A stretch of DNA of 64,000 nucleotides from Streptomyces spongiicola (GTDB taxonomy: Bacteria; Actinomycetota; Actinomycetes; Streptomycetales; Streptomycetaceae). Each line of letters begins with the position of its first letter. Position 1 is the first letter of the stretch. The stretch covers positions 62,001 through 126,000 of the forward strand of contig NZ_CP029254.1 of assembly GCF_003122365.1 (NCBI RefSeq). The letters are read 5' to 3'. This document shows positions 1 through 8,185 of the stretch, piece by piece. Both the position numbers and the translations under genes were made by a program. The notes under the pieces are model-generated. The model ran no database searches. It saw nothing but the letters and a program-made list of their open reading frames with translations, and was not told the origin of the DNA.

Positions 1-238
1 TGGAGTGCAGTTCGTGCATGCGCGAACGGGCCTGGTCCTCCAGCTCCCGCACCCGCTCCACCAGGGTCCTGAGTTCGGTGGCGAGTCCGGCGTAGTGGTC
101 GGCGCCCGTCCTCACGTGTGCGGCGCGCAGTGCCATCGCCGCATTGCCGAGAAATCTGCCGGCATCCTGGAGATCGGTCACGTGATGCAGCTGAATGCCG
201 TTCACGCCCCGTACCCACACGGCGTCCGTGCTGCTCAC
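1..238 (-). CDS. Hypothetical protein, 3' part outside the window
   Basis: Partial gene running off the left edge. The GTG start at 238 is preceded by a good ribosome binding site (GGAAGGTGG about 6 nt upstream). The visible 79 residues begin MSSTDAVWVRGVNGIQLHHV and end in a charged helical stretch (residues about 56-76, rich in E, R and L) that could form a coiled coil. There is no signal peptide or membrane segment. I do not recognise the family. It lies downstream of formate dehydrogenase on the same strand, separated by about 236 bp, so co-transcription is uncertain. Confidence 0.6.
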   Translation of the reverse strand, partial: MSSTDAVWVRGVNGIQLHHVTDLQDAGRFLGNAAMALRAAHVRTGADHYAGLATELRTLVERVRELEDQARSRMHELHS

Positions 239-474
239 TGATCCACCTTCCCGGAGTTCCTTCGCCTTCTTTTCCTGCGAAACGGTATGCGCGGCGCCGG
301 CGCCTGCGCACATAACGGAAAAACACGCTGTTCAAGGACGCTAAATCCCTTTCCCGCACCCGTCCAGTGAATTCGGCGTGAGTCCGCTCACAGCAGGAAC
401 AGGGAAATCGCGGCAGGCGTGCGGGGATACCCCGCGGAATCTGCCGCCGATTCTCCGTCCTCGGCTTTTGTTTC

Positions 475-1638
475 CTATCCGGTGACCGTGTAGGAGCGCG
501 CACCGGTCCCGGCCAGACCCCCGCCGTCCACGATCAGGTACTCCGGGCGGATGGGGCGCCCGTCGAACCAGCACTCCAGGATCTCCCGGGTGCCGGCCGC
601 GTAGCGCGCCTGCGCCGAGAGGGTCGAGCCGGACACGTGCGGCGTCATCGCCTCGTGCGGCATGGTGCGCCACGGGTGGTCGGGGGGCGGCGGCTGCGGG
701 TACCACACGTCACCCGCGTAGCCGGCCAGCCGGCCGCTGTCCAGGGCCCGCACCACGGCGTCCCGGTCGACGATCAGCCCGCGTGCCGTGTTGACGATGT
801 ACGCGCCGCGCCGCATGGTCCCGAGCAGTTCGTCGTCGAACAGGTTCTGCGTCTTCGGGTGCAGGGGGGTGTGGATCGACAGCACGTCGACCGAGGAGGC
901 CAGCGAGCGGGCGTCGGGGTGGTACGTCAGCCCCAGTTCGTCCTCGACCTCCTCGGGCAGCCGGTGCACATCGCTGTAGTGCAGCCTGACGTCGAACGGC
1001 TTGAGGCGGCGCAGCACCGCCTGCCCGATGCGGCCGGAGCCGAGGACGCCGACGTCCATGCCCTCGAGGTCGTAGTTGCGCGACACCGCGTCGGCGATGT
1101 TCCAGCCCTTCTTCGCGGTCACCCACTCGTGGGCGGACATGTAGTCGTGCACCAGGGTGAGAATCTGCATCACGGCGTGCTCGGACACACTGATGCTGTT
1201 GCTGTAGGTGACCTCCGCCACCGTCATGCCGTGCGAGATGGCGCTCGGCAGGTCGACGTGGTCCGACCCGATCCCCGCCGTGATCGCGAGTCTGAGCCGG
1301 GGAGCAGCGGCGATCCGCTCGGGGGTGAGATAGGCCGGCCAGAACGGCTGCGAGACCACCACGTCGGTGTCGGGCAGCTCGCGGTCGAGCGTGGAGTCAC
1401 CGCCTTCCTTGTCGGAGGTGACGACGAAGGTGTGGCCGCGTTCCTCCAGGAAGCGGCGCAGTCCCAGTTCCCCGGAGACACAGCCGAGGAGCTGCCCCGG
1501 GGTGAAGTCGACGGCGTGCGGGGTCGGCGCGGTCTGACCGCCCGGGTAGCCGGTGATGGTGGGGATCCCGTCGCGGGCGTAGTCGGGTGGGTAACCGCCC
1601 ACGGGATCCGGATAGAGCACCGCAAGGATCTTTGCCAT
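475..1638 (-). CDS. fdh: NAD-dependent formate dehydrogenase
   Basis: Cytoplasmic enzyme oxidising formate to CO2 with reduction of NAD+ (D-2-hydroxyacid dehydrogenase superfamily, metal-free FDH). The ATG at 1638 follows GGAGG and gives 387 residues, the usual FDH length. Visible motifs are the FDH N-terminal lobe, Asn147 (SNSIS), the nucleotide loop LGSGRIG (residues 199-205), Asp223 (YSDVHRLPE), which favours NAD over NADP, Arg286 (NTARG), Gln315 and the catalytic His334 (TPHVSGS). These line up with Asn146, Arg284, Gln313 and His332 of the Pseudomonas enzyme. It is divergent from the crcB pair and about 2 kb from a formamidase gene that would supply formate. The functional link to that gene is inferred from proximity. 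Confidence 0.95.
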   Translation of the reverse strand: MAKILAVLYPDPVGGYPPDYARDGIPTITGYPGGQTAPTPHAVDFTPGQLLGCVSGELGLRRFLEERGHTFVVTSDKEGGDSTLDRELPDTDVVVSQPFWPAYLTPERIAAAPRLRLAITAGIGSDHVDLPSAISHGMTVAEVTYSNSISVSEHAVMQILTLVHDYMSAHEWVTAKKGWNIADAVSRNYDLEGMDVGVLGSGRIGQAVLRRLKPFDVRLHYSDVHRLPEEVEDELGLTYHPDARSLASSVDVLSIHTPLHPKTQNLFDDELLGTMRRGAYIVNTARGLIVDRDAVVRALDSGRLAGYAGDVWYPQPPPPDHPWRTMPHEAMTPHVSGSTLSAQARYAAGTREILECWFDGRPIRPEYLIVDGGGLAGTGARSYTVTG

Positions 1639-1749
1639 GGCCGTCCTCCATCGGTGTGGCCACTGCCGGTGAACCGGTCGGGGCGCCCGAAACCGGTCTG
1701 CACCGATGATCTTGAATTTTAGTCGAGTGGACATCGGCGCTGCAATCCC

Positions 1750-2262
1750 GTGGATAATGAGGCGCGTGTGGCGGTGGACAGAGATGCGGACGTTTCGTTG
1801 ACGACTGAACGCGAGCCGTTCCGGTCCCGCGTGCACGGGCGTGTCCTGGCTGCTGTCGCACTGGGCGGACTGCTGGGCGGTACGGCCCGCTACGGCCTCG
1901 CGCTGGCGTTTCCCACACCTGCGGGGTCGTTTCCGCTGACGACGTTCGCCGTCAACGTGTCCGGTGCGTTCCTGCTGGCGCTGCTGCTGGTGTACCTGGT
2001 GGAGGTCCGGCAGCGGGCCGGGTACGCACGGCCGTTCGCCGCGGTCGGGTTCCTCGGCTCGTACACCACGTACTCGACCTGGATGTTCGACACCGACCGC
2101 CTCCTGGGCGGCGGCGACCACACCCTCGCGCTGCTCAACGTGCTGGGCAGTCTGCTCGCCGGCCTGGCCGCCACCGTGCTGGGCCTGGCCGTCGGCCGGA
2201 GGGTGACCGCCCGGCCCGGCGGCCCCCACCGGTTCCGGAGCCGGTTCCGGAGGATGCCGTGA
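1750..2262 (+). CDS. crcB: CrcB/Fluc fluoride channel subunit 1
   Basis: Small membrane protein of the CrcB (Fluc) family, which lowers cytoplasmic fluoride. At 170 residues it is longer than the usual ~125 because of a polar N-terminal extension of about 30 residues and a basic tail. Four hydrophobic helices are visible, with the family motifs GGTARY, NVSGAFLL and GSYTTYSTW. The start is uncertain: GTG 1750 is used here, but GTG 1768 has a GAGG closer upstream. It overlaps the second crcB by 4 bp (GTGA), so the two are translationally coupled and probably form a heterodimeric channel. No fluoride riboswitch was recognised upstream. Confidence 0.92.
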   Translation: MDNEARVAVDRDADVSLTTEREPFRSRVHGRVLAAVALGGLLGGTARYGLALAFPTPAGSFPLTTFAVNVSGAFLLALLLVYLVEVRQRAGYARPFAAVGFLGSYTTYSTWMFDTDRLLGGGDHTLALLNVLGSLLAGLAATVLGLAVGRRVTARPGGPHRFRSRFRRMP

Positions 2263-2627
2263 TCACCCTGCTCGGCGTCGGGGCGGCGGCGGCTCTCGGG
2301 GCGGTCGCGCGCTATGTGCTCGACCAGTACGTGCAGTACCTCAGGCCCGGCGCGTTCCCGCGGGGTACCTGGCTGATCAACATCACGGGGTCGTTCGTCC
2401 TGGGGCTCGCGGTGGGCCTGGCGGCGCGGCACGGGCTGCCGGAGCAGGTCCTGACGATCGTCGGCGCGGGTTTCTGCGGCGCCTACACGACGTTCTCCAC
2501 CTTCAGTTACGAGCTGGTCCGCCTGTGTGAGCGGGGCCGGGCGGGAACGTCGCTGCTGTACGGCGCGTCGAGCCTCGCGGCGGGCCTCGCGGCGGTCGTC
2601 GCCGGGTTCGCCGTCGGAACACTCTGA
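2259..2627 (+). CDS. crcB: CrcB/Fluc fluoride channel subunit 2
   Basis: Second CrcB-family subunit, 122 residues, the standard length. Motifs are GAVARYVLD near the N-terminus, LINITGSFVLG and GAYTTFSTFSYE in the third helix. The GTG start sits inside the stop region of the first crcB (4-bp overlap), as is typical of paired Fluc genes in Gram-positive bacteria where the products form a dual-topology heterodimer. It is followed by about 250 bp of short imperfect repeats and then fmdB. Confidence 0.94.
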   Translation: MITLLGVGAAAALGAVARYVLDQYVQYLRPGAFPRGTWLINITGSFVLGLAVGLAARHGLPEQVLTIVGAGFCGAYTTFSTFSYELVRLCERGRAGTSLLYGASSLAAGLAAVVAGFAVGTL

Positions 2628-2631
2628 GACC

Positions 2632-2740
2632 GCATCCGGAATCGTCTCCGGATACGCACCCGGACTCGGGTCCGGATGTGCGGCCGGACTCGGGTCGGAA
2701 TGTGCGCCGGACGGCCCGGAGGACGTCGCCCGTGGGGCGG
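2632..2740. repeat. Short imperfect GC-rich repeats after crcB
   Basis: The units CCGGATACGCACCCGGAC, TCCGGATGTGCGGCCGGACT and similar recur with a step of about 20-25 bp. They can pair with each other (CCGGA/TCCGG), so they may act as a weak terminator for the crcB pair. No gene is visible between 2628 and 2883. Confidence 0.4.
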
Positions 2741-2883
2741 AGCGGCCGGGACGTCCGGAACTTGACACCGGGTTTCGCGAGTCGTCTCCTTGAAGGTGAG
2801 GACACACCGTGGCAGACGCTGATCAGAGCGACAGCCACGCCCCATCTGGTTTGCCAGAGCCCACCGGCACCCGGAGGCCGCTG

Positions 2884-3162
2884 ATGGCAACCTATGAATA
2901 CCTGTGCGGCCGTTGCGGGCCCTTCGACGTCAGGCTGGCGATCGGGACCGCGCCCGCCGATCACGGCTGCCCCGTCTGCACGGGCCCCGCCCGACGTGTG
3001 TACTCCCCGCCCGGCCTCACGCTGACCCCGCACACCGTCGCCTCCCTCCACGAACGGGACGAACGCTCCCGCGAGGCGCCGGCAGTGGTGTCCGAAGTGC
3101 CGCCGGGCAAGGGCGTACCGCGGCGCCCGCACCCCGCGCTCCCGCGGTTGCCCCGTTCCTGA
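2884..3162 (+). CDS. fmdB: FmdB-type zinc ribbon protein
   Basis: 92-residue protein starting MATYEYLCGRCGPFDV, the hallmark of the FmdB/CxxC zinc ribbon family, with the second metal pair in CPVC. The ATG at 2884 is preceded by CGGAGG with ideal spacing; an upstream extension in the same frame was rejected because it lacks the family start. FmdB was named as a putative regulator of formamidase, and here it precedes an amide channel and formamidase. The tail after residue 45 is proline- and arginine-rich and probably disordered. The actual regulatory activity is unproven. Confidence 0.9.
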   Translation: MATYEYLCGRCGPFDVRLAIGTAPADHGCPVCTGPARRVYSPPGLTLTPHTVASLHERDERSREAPAVVSEVPPGKGVPRRPHPALPRLPRS

Positions 3163-3243
3163 GGGCGGTGGTCGACACGGCAGAACCTCTCGGACCGGTC
3201 TCGGCAAATCCGTCCCCACGCGGCCTGAGGAGGTGCGTCCCCG

Positions 3244-3867
3244 GTGGGCAATGTGGGACTGCTCTTCGTCGGTGCGGTGCTCTTCATCAACGGCCTGCTG
3301 CTCCTCGGAAAGGTTGACGCCAAGGCAGGAGCGGTGTTCAACCTCTTCATCGGAGCACTGCAGGTACTGACGCCGACCTACCTCATCTTCACCGCCGGCG
3401 ACGACCCCATGAGGATCCTGGCGGCGTCCGGCATCTACCTGTTCGGCTTCACCTACCTGTACGTAGGCATCGGCCTGCTCACCGGGCTCGACAGCTCCGG
3501 TGTCGGCTACTACTCGCTGTTCGTGGCCATCGCGGCCCTGGGATACGCGTTCGTCAACTTCCGGCTCTTCGAGGACCAGGCCTTCGGGGTCATCTGGCTC
3601 TACTGGGCCTTCCTGTGGTTCCTGTTCTTCCTGCTGCTCGGTCTCAAGAAGGACGCCCTCAGGGAGTACACGGGCTGGGTCACGGCCATCCAGGGCTGGG
3701 TCACCGGAGTGATCCCGGCCGGGCTGCTGCTCTCCGGCTACTGGAAGCACCCCACCGAGATCGCCATCGCCCTGGCGGTGTTCGGCGTCGTGGTGTTCGC
3801 GGCGCTGTGGCCGCTCACCCGGAGTTCGCGGCAGCCCGTCCCGGCGCCTCCCGGGCCGGGAACGTGA
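3244..3867 (+). CDS. amiS: AmiS/UreI family amide channel
   Basis: Integral membrane protein of 207 residues with about seven hydrophobic helices, starting MGNVGLLFVGAVLFINGLLL. It belongs to the AmiS/UreI family of channels for urea and short-chain amides. The GTG start at 3244 follows GAGGAGG by about 10 nt. It lies between fmdB and the formamidase gene, all on the plus strand with gaps of 81 and 38 bp, so one operon is likely. From the neighbours the substrate is probably formamide or acetamide. It would admit the amide hydrolysed by the next gene. Confidence 0.92.
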   Translation: MGNVGLLFVGAVLFINGLLLLGKVDAKAGAVFNLFIGALQVLTPTYLIFTAGDDPMRILAASGIYLFGFTYLYVGIGLLTGLDSSGVGYYSLFVAIAALGYAFVNFRLFEDQAFGVIWLYWAFLWFLFFLLLGLKKDALREYTGWVTAIQGWVTGVIPAGLLLSGYWKHPTEIAIALAVFGVVVFAALWPLTRSSRQPVPAPPGPGT

Positions 3868-3905
3868 GCACGGCAACGTGACCTGATCGGAAATAAGGAG
3901 TCGTC

Positions 3906-5156
3906 ATGCCCGAAGTGGTATTCAGTGTGGACCAGAGCAAGTCGATGCGCGACCAGGACGTGCCCGGACACAACAGGTGGCACCCGGACGTCCCCACCGT
4001 CGCCATGGTGAAGCCGGGAGCGGAGTTCCGCGTGGAGTGCCGCGACTGGACCGACTGCCAGGTCGGCAACAACGACTCCGCCAACGACGTACGCGACATC
4101 GACCTGACCATCCCCCATATGCTCAGCGGCCCGATAGGCGTGGAGGGCGCCGAGCCCGGCGACCTGCTCGTCGTCGACATCCTCGACCTCGGCCCCGTGC
4201 CGCAGCAGACCGGCGACATGGCGGGCCAGAGCTGGGGCTACACCGGCATCTTCGCCAAGGCCAACGGCGGCGGCTTCCTGACGGACTACTTCCCGGACGC
4301 CTACAAGGCGGTATGGGACTTCCACGGGCAGCAGGCCGTGTCCCGTCATCTGCCCGGGGTCCGTTTCACCGGGATCACCCACCCCGGGCTGTTCGGAACG
4401 GCGCCCTCGGCCGAGATGCTCGCCCGCTGGAACACCCGTGAGCAGGCGCTGATCGACACGGACCCGAACCGGGTCCCGCCGCTCGCCGTACCGCCGGACA
4501 GCACCAACGCCCTCGCCGGCACGGCGAGCGGTGACCTCGCCAAGCGGATCGGGGCGGAGGGCGCGCGCACGGTGCCGGCCCGCGAGAACGGAGGCAACCA
4601 CGACATCAAGAACTTCACCCGCGGTTCACGGGTCTACTACCCCGTACACGTCAAGGACGCCAAACTCTCCGGCGGCGACCTGCACTTCAGTCAGGGCGAC
4701 GGAGAGATCACGTTCTGCGGAGCCATCGAGATGGGCGGCTTCATCGACTTCCACGTCGACCTGATCAAGGGCGGCATGGAGACGTACGGCATCTCCACCA
4801 ACCCCGTGTTCGTCCCGGGCAATGTCGAGCCAAGGTACACGGAGTTCCTCACCTTCATCGGGATCTCCGTCGACCACGACACCGACACGAACTTCTATCT
4901 GGACGCGACGCTCGCCTACCGGCGGGCCTGCCTCAACGCCGTCGAGTACCTGAAGAAGTTCGGCTACAGCGGAGAGCAGGCCTATCTGCTCATCGGTTCC
5001 GCTCCCATCGAGGGGCGCATCAGCGGCATCGTCGACATCCCCAACGCCTGCTGCTCGCTGTACGTCCCCACCGCCATATTCGACTTCGACGTCCGGCCCA
5101 CCGCCGAAGGCCCGGCGAAGGCCGACCGCGGCACCTGCGCCATGAGCAGCGCCTGA
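3906..5156 (+). CDS. fmdA: Formamidase (acetamidase/formamidase family)
   Basis: 416-residue cytoplasmic amidohydrolase converting formamide to formate and ammonia (EC 3.5.1.49). It begins MPEVVFSVDQSKSMRDQDVP and contains the family blocks HNRWHPDVP, GDLLVVDILDLG, GGNHDIKNFTRGS (a zinc-region signature) and SQGDGEITFCGAIEM. Length and order match FmdA of Methylophilus type. The start follows AAGGAG at -9. It is the last gene of fmdB-amiS-fmdA and is followed by two hairpins. Formate made here can be consumed by the FDH encoded upstream. Confidence 0.96.
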   Translation: MPEVVFSVDQSKSMRDQDVPGHNRWHPDVPTVAMVKPGAEFRVECRDWTDCQVGNNDSANDVRDIDLTIPHMLSGPIGVEGAEPGDLLVVDILDLGPVPQQTGDMAGQSWGYTGIFAKANGGGFLTDYFPDAYKAVWDFHGQQAVSRHLPGVRFTGITHPGLFGTAPSAEMLARWNTREQALIDTDPNRVPPLAVPPDSTNALAGTASGDLAKRIGAEGARTVPARENGGNHDIKNFTRGSRVYYPVHVKDAKLSGGDLHFSQGDGEITFCGAIEMGGFIDFHVDLIKGGMETYGISTNPVFVPGNVEPRYTEFLTFIGISVDHDTDTNFYLDATLAYRRACLNAVEYLKKFGYSGEQAYLLIGSAPIEGRISGIVDIPNACCSLYVPTAIFDFDVRPTAEGPAKADRGTCAMSSA

Positions 5157-5159
5157 CCG

Positions 5160-5209
5160 GACCGGACGACCAGACGACCGGACGACCGGACGACCGGACG
5201 ACCGGACGG
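5160..5209. repeat. 8-bp tandem repeat GGACGACC
   Basis: About six head-to-tail copies of GGACGACC (one reads AGACGACC) lie immediately after the fmdA stop codon and run into the first terminator hairpin. Confidence 0.85.
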
Positions 5210-5214
5210 CGACA

Positions 5215-5245
5215 CGGTCCCGCAGCCGGAAGGACTGCGGGACCG
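5215..5245 (+). terminator. Terminator hairpin of the formamidase operon
   Basis: Perfect 11-bp stem CGGTCCCGCAG / CTGCGGGACCG with a 9-nt loop, 58 nt after the fmdA stop. There is no U-tract, as is usual in Streptomyces. Confidence 0.8.
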
Positions 5246-5253
5246 TTCGGTGC

Positions 5254-5275
5254 GGGGCCCGGCCTGCCGGGCCCC
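5254..5275. terminator. Second hairpin, probably bidirectional
   Basis: Perfect 9-bp stem GGGGCCCGG / CCGGGCCCC with a 4-nt loop. It lies between the convergent fmdA and alpha/beta hydrolase genes, so it may stop both transcripts. The remaining bases to 5453 hold only CCGCCGCGC-type triplication and no gene. Confidence 0.65.
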
Positions 5276-5453
5276 CGTCACCGGCCGGGCACGGCGGGCC
5301 CGGCTCACGTGGCCGCCGCGCCCGCCGCGCCCGCCGCGCCCGCGGAGGAGTTCACGGGGTGGCGCGCACGGGACGGGATCCACGAGGTGGGATTCAAGGG
5401 GGGCATTCAGGAGGTGGAATTCACGAGTACGAGGCGGGGTTCACGGACGGGGC

Positions 5454-6515
5454 TCACGGTGTCCCCGGGCCGACGGGGCGCTGCGAGACGAACCGGGCCT
5501 GGTCCGCGAGGAACCCCTCGGTGTACAGCTTCCGGGGCCCGAAGACGGCGGCCAGTGTCAACCGCCACCGCGAGCGCTCCAGATCGCGGTCGACCAGGGA
5601 GTGGGTGGCGCCGGGATAGTGCGCGACGGTCAGGGACGCCGCCGGCAGCACCCCGCGGTAGACGGCCTCGGTCTCGGCGACGTCCACGTTGACGTCGTGG
5701 CCGGCGGTCACCAGCAGGACGGGGGTGCCGCGCATCGCCCTCAGGTCCGCGGTGGCGTCCGAGCGGTGGTTGCGGACGGCGAACCCCCACCGCGCGCGCG
5801 TCATGCGGCCCGGGCCGGCGATCGCTGCCCGGTACTCGGCGAAGGACGCCCCCCGCTCCAGCAGGCGCAGGGTGGCCTCCCGGCGGCGCAGTGCCGCGTC
5901 CCTCCGCTCGGCTCCCGCGCCGTCCCGGCGCAGCTCGGCGAGGAGGTTGTAGCGGCCCTGGCGCTTCCAGTTGACGGCCGGGGAGACGGCGATGACGAAC
6001 TGCAGCCGCCGGTCCTCCGCGGCGGCCGCGGGCAGGACCCAGCCGGCCTGGCTCGCGCCCCACAGCCCGACGCGGCGGCCGTCGATGTCGGGCCGGTCAC
6101 GGGCCCATCGCACGGCGGCGAGCGCCTCGTCGGCCCGGTCCGCCATGCTCTGGTCCAGCCAGTCGCCCTCCGAGCCGGCGACGCCGGGCTTGCTGAACGA
6201 CAGCGAGGCGTAACCGGCTCGGGCGAAGGACTCCCACATCGGCCGGTAGAACGTCTCGTGCGTCGCGTCCGTGGGCCCGTCGCCGTGGACGAAGACGACC
6301 AGGCCGAACGGCCCCTCCCCTCGTTCGGGCCGGGCCAGCACCCCGTCGAGCAGCCTGCCCCGGTGCCGCAGGGACACCTTCTCCTCGCGCAGCGCGTAGG
6401 TGTGCTGCCACGCCACCACTCCCCCGAGCCCCGCGGCCGCCAGCAGCGCGCCCACCAGCGCCCAGACCACCGGGCGCCGTGTGCGCCGCTTCGGCACTCC
6501 CCGCGTACGGAACAC
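5454..6515 (-). CDS. Membrane-anchored alpha/beta hydrolase
   Basis: 353-residue serine hydrolase of the alpha/beta fold (dienelactone-hydrolase / acyl-peptidase-like). One N-terminal transmembrane helix (residues 15-36) after a basic RRTRR segment predicts a signal anchor with the enzyme outside the membrane. An oxyanion-type motif VFVHGDGPTD (75-84) precedes the nucleophile Ser155 in GASQAG, Asp274 (AGHDVNVD) and His305 (GATHSLV), giving a full triad. The GTG start is preceded by GGAGG. The substrate cannot be told. It diverges from the GNAT-paaX pair across an AT-rich control region. Confidence 0.88.
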   Translation of the reverse strand: MFRTRGVPKRRTRRPVVWALVGALLAAAGLGGVVAWQHTYALREEKVSLRHRGRLLDGVLARPERGEGPFGLVVFVHGDGPTDATHETFYRPMWESFARAGYASLSFSKPGVAGSEGDWLDQSMADRADEALAAVRWARDRPDIDGRRVGLWGASQAGWVLPAAAAEDRRLQFVIAVSPAVNWKRQGRYNLLAELRRDGAGAERRDAALRRREATLRLLERGASFAEYRAAIAGPGRMTRARWGFAVRNHRSDATADLRAMRGTPVLLVTAGHDVNVDVAETEAVYRGVLPAASLTVAHYPGATHSLVDRDLERSRWRLTLAAVFGPRKLYTEGFLADQARFVSQRPVGPGTP

Positions 6516-6524
6516 ACCGGCCTC

Positions 6525-6551
6525 CGAAAAGTTCGCATCCCGAAAAAGTTC
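6525..6551. promoter_or_regulatory. Direct repeat CGAAAAGTTC in divergent promoter region
   Basis: CGAAAAGTTC (6525-6534) is followed by CGAAAAAGTTC (6541-6551), 16 bp apart. This is an AT-rich island just upstream of the hydrolase start and suits binding of a dimeric regulator on one DNA face. Its ligand or regulator is unknown. Confidence 0.4.
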
Positions 6552-6562
6552 ACTTCCAAAAC

Positions 6563-6589
6563 GGTCGTACTGATGATGAACGTATTACC
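6563..6589. promoter_or_regulatory. Candidate operator for the PaaX-like regulator
   Basis: Inverted repeat GGTCGTAC-N11-GTATTACC, six of eight positions symmetric, located 44 bp before the GNAT start. It is a plausible autoregulatory site for the PaaX-family gene of the same operon. This is inferred from symmetry and position only. Confidence 0.35.
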
Positions 6590-6632
6590 ATCGAGCGCAC
6601 AAGAGGGTTCGGTGGACGGACGAGGAGGCGGC

Positions 6633-7289
6633 ATGGAGACGGCGGCGGACGGGGCCCGGGAATCCGAGGGCGGCGGCCCGGTGGTACGCAGAGGCGTCCC
6701 CGAGGGCAGCGCAGCCCGGGTGGCGGCGCTGTACTGGGAGGCGTTCGGCCGGAAGCTCGGCCCGGCGCTCAACCCACCGGACACGGGGCGGGCGTTCATC
6801 GCGGCCCATCTGCACCACGACCGGGGTGTCGTCGCGCTGTCCGGCGGCCGGGTGGTGGGGGTGGCCGGCTACCGGCTGGGCCGCCGCGCCCTCACCGGCG
6901 GCGGTGTGCGGGAGGTCCTGTCCGCCTACGGCATGCTCCGCGGCCTGCCGCGACTGGCGGTCCTGGCCCTGCTCGAACGCACTCCCGACGCGGGGGAACT
7001 GGTCATGGACGGCATCGCCGTCGACGCGGCACACCGCGGCAAGGGCACCGGCGGCCTCCTCCTTCGCGAGATCGCCGCCGTCGCCGCCGAGAACCGCTGC
7101 CACCGCGTCCGCCTGGACGTCATCGACACCAACCCCCGCGCCAGGGCGCTGTACGAGCGGCACGGATTCACCGCCCACCGCACCGAGCAGACCCCGTACC
7201 TGCGCGGGCTGATGGGCTTCGGCGCGGTCACGACCATGCACCGCCCGGTCACCGCAGCGGACGTGACGAGCCGGCGGAAGACACCGTGA
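6633..7289 (+). CDS. GNAT family N-acetyltransferase
   Basis: 218-residue GNAT acetyltransferase. The acetyl-CoA binding segment is visible as VDAAHRGKGTGGLLLREI (motif A, R/Q-x-x-G-x-G/A pattern), preceded by the strand LVMDGIAV and followed by VRLDVIDTNPRARALYERHGF (motif B). ATG 6633 was chosen because GGAGG lies 7 nt upstream; the open frame continues far upstream but has no family similarity. The acceptor substrate is unknown. Its stop overlaps the next start (GTGA), so it is co-translated with the PaaX-like regulator. Confidence 0.9.
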   Translation: METAADGARESEGGGPVVRRGVPEGSAARVAALYWEAFGRKLGPALNPPDTGRAFIAAHLHHDRGVVALSGGRVVGVAGYRLGRRALTGGGVREVLSAYGMLRGLPRLAVLALLERTPDAGELVMDGIAVDAAHRGKGTGGLLLREIAAVAAENRCHRVRLDVIDTNPRARALYERHGFTAHRTEQTPYLRGLMGFGAVTTMHRPVTAADVTSRRKTP

Positions 7290-8185
7290 GGAGCGGCCCC
7301 GCCCGCACCGAGGGCGGCGCGGACAGGCCGGGCATCCCGACCCGGCTGGTCGTGCAGGCACTGGTCCGCGAGGACGGCACCGTGGACGCGGGCGACTTGT
7401 ACGCCGTCGCCGGCCTGCTCGGCATGAGCGGCCAGCAGATCAGGCTCTGCGTCAGACGCCTGGTCGACGAAGGCCGGTTCACCCAGGAGGGCCGGGGCCG
7501 CAAGGCGACCCTGCACGCCGTGGCCGATGCCACCGGATCCCTGGCACCCGACGCCGCCTTCGTGCGCCACGCGTACCGTCAGGACGCCGGACTGGCACCC
7601 TGGGACGGCACCTGGCACCTCTTCGCCTTCGCCGTTCCCGAGTCCCGGCGGACCGCCCGCGACACCCTGCGCGAGCACCTCCTCCGGCTCGGGGCCGCAT
7701 CCGTCCACAGCGGTCTGTACGTCACCGCCAACCCCGTCGCCGAACTCGTCGAAGCCCGGGCGGAGCAGCTCGGCGTCCTCGCCACGCTGACCCGCCTCAC
7801 CACCACCGACCTGCGGATCGGCGAGCTGACCGACCCCCGTGCACTGGCCGCCGCGCTGTGGCCGCTCGGCGAGATCGCCCGCCGGCACGAAGAGCTCGCC
7901 GCCTTCGCCCGCGCCGGCCTGGCCCGCCTCGACGACGGCCCCGAGCCGTCGGACGCCGAGCGCCTCACCGCGGCCGTCGAACTCGCCGCCCGATTCACCG
8001 CGGCGATGGAGCCCGACCCGCTCCTGCCGCCGCAGCTCCTGCCCGAGCCCTGGCCCGGGACGGGCGCCCGCCGCCTGGCCGCGGACTGCTGGGCGCGACT
8101 GCGCGGAACGCCGCGGGCGGACGGCACCCCCGCCCTCCGCCTGTTCGCGCTCTACGCCGACGCGTTGCGCCCGGCCGGGAGCTGA
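7286..8185 (+). CDS. PaaX family transcriptional regulator
   Basis: 299-residue PaaX-like repressor: an N-terminal winged helix (residues about 10-75, TRLVVQALVREDGTVDAGDLYAV region), a central PaaX domain (about 95-180, with WDGTWHLFAFAVPESRR) and a C-terminal domain (about 200-290). PaaX members usually respond to CoA thioesters such as phenylacetyl-CoA; no phenylacetate pathway genes are nearby, so the effector here is unknown. The GTG start overlaps the GNAT stop by 4 bp. It probably controls its own operon and the divergent hydrolase through sites at 6525-6589. Confidence 0.85.
   Translation: MRSGPARTEGGADRPGIPTRLVVQALVREDGTVDAGDLYAVAGLLGMSGQQIRLCVRRLVDEGRFTQEGRGRKATLHAVADATGSLAPDAAFVRHAYRQDAGLAPWDGTWHLFAFAVPESRRTARDTLREHLLRLGAASVHSGLYVTANPVAELVEARAEQLGVLATLTRLTTTDLRIGELTDPRALAAALWPLGEIARRHEELAAFARAGLARLDDGPEPSDAERLTAAVELAARFTAAMEPDPLLPPQLLPEPWPGTGARRLAADCWARLRGTPRADGTPALRLFALYADALRPAGS

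Noticed and set aside
1639..1749. Fluoride riboswitch before crcB
   Set aside because: The short gap lacks the conserved aptamer pattern of the crcB motif and is too short with the divergent FDH promoter.
1639..2229. N-terminal extension of formate dehydrogenase in the same frame
   Set aside because: It would overlap crcB on the other strand and add about 197 non-conserved residues; ATG 1638 has a proper ribosome binding site and the family start.
5250..6632. Upstream extension of the first GNAT gene
   Set aside because: The frame is open only because it is antisense to the hydrolase; GGAGG before ATG 6633 and the GNAT domain boundary fix the start.
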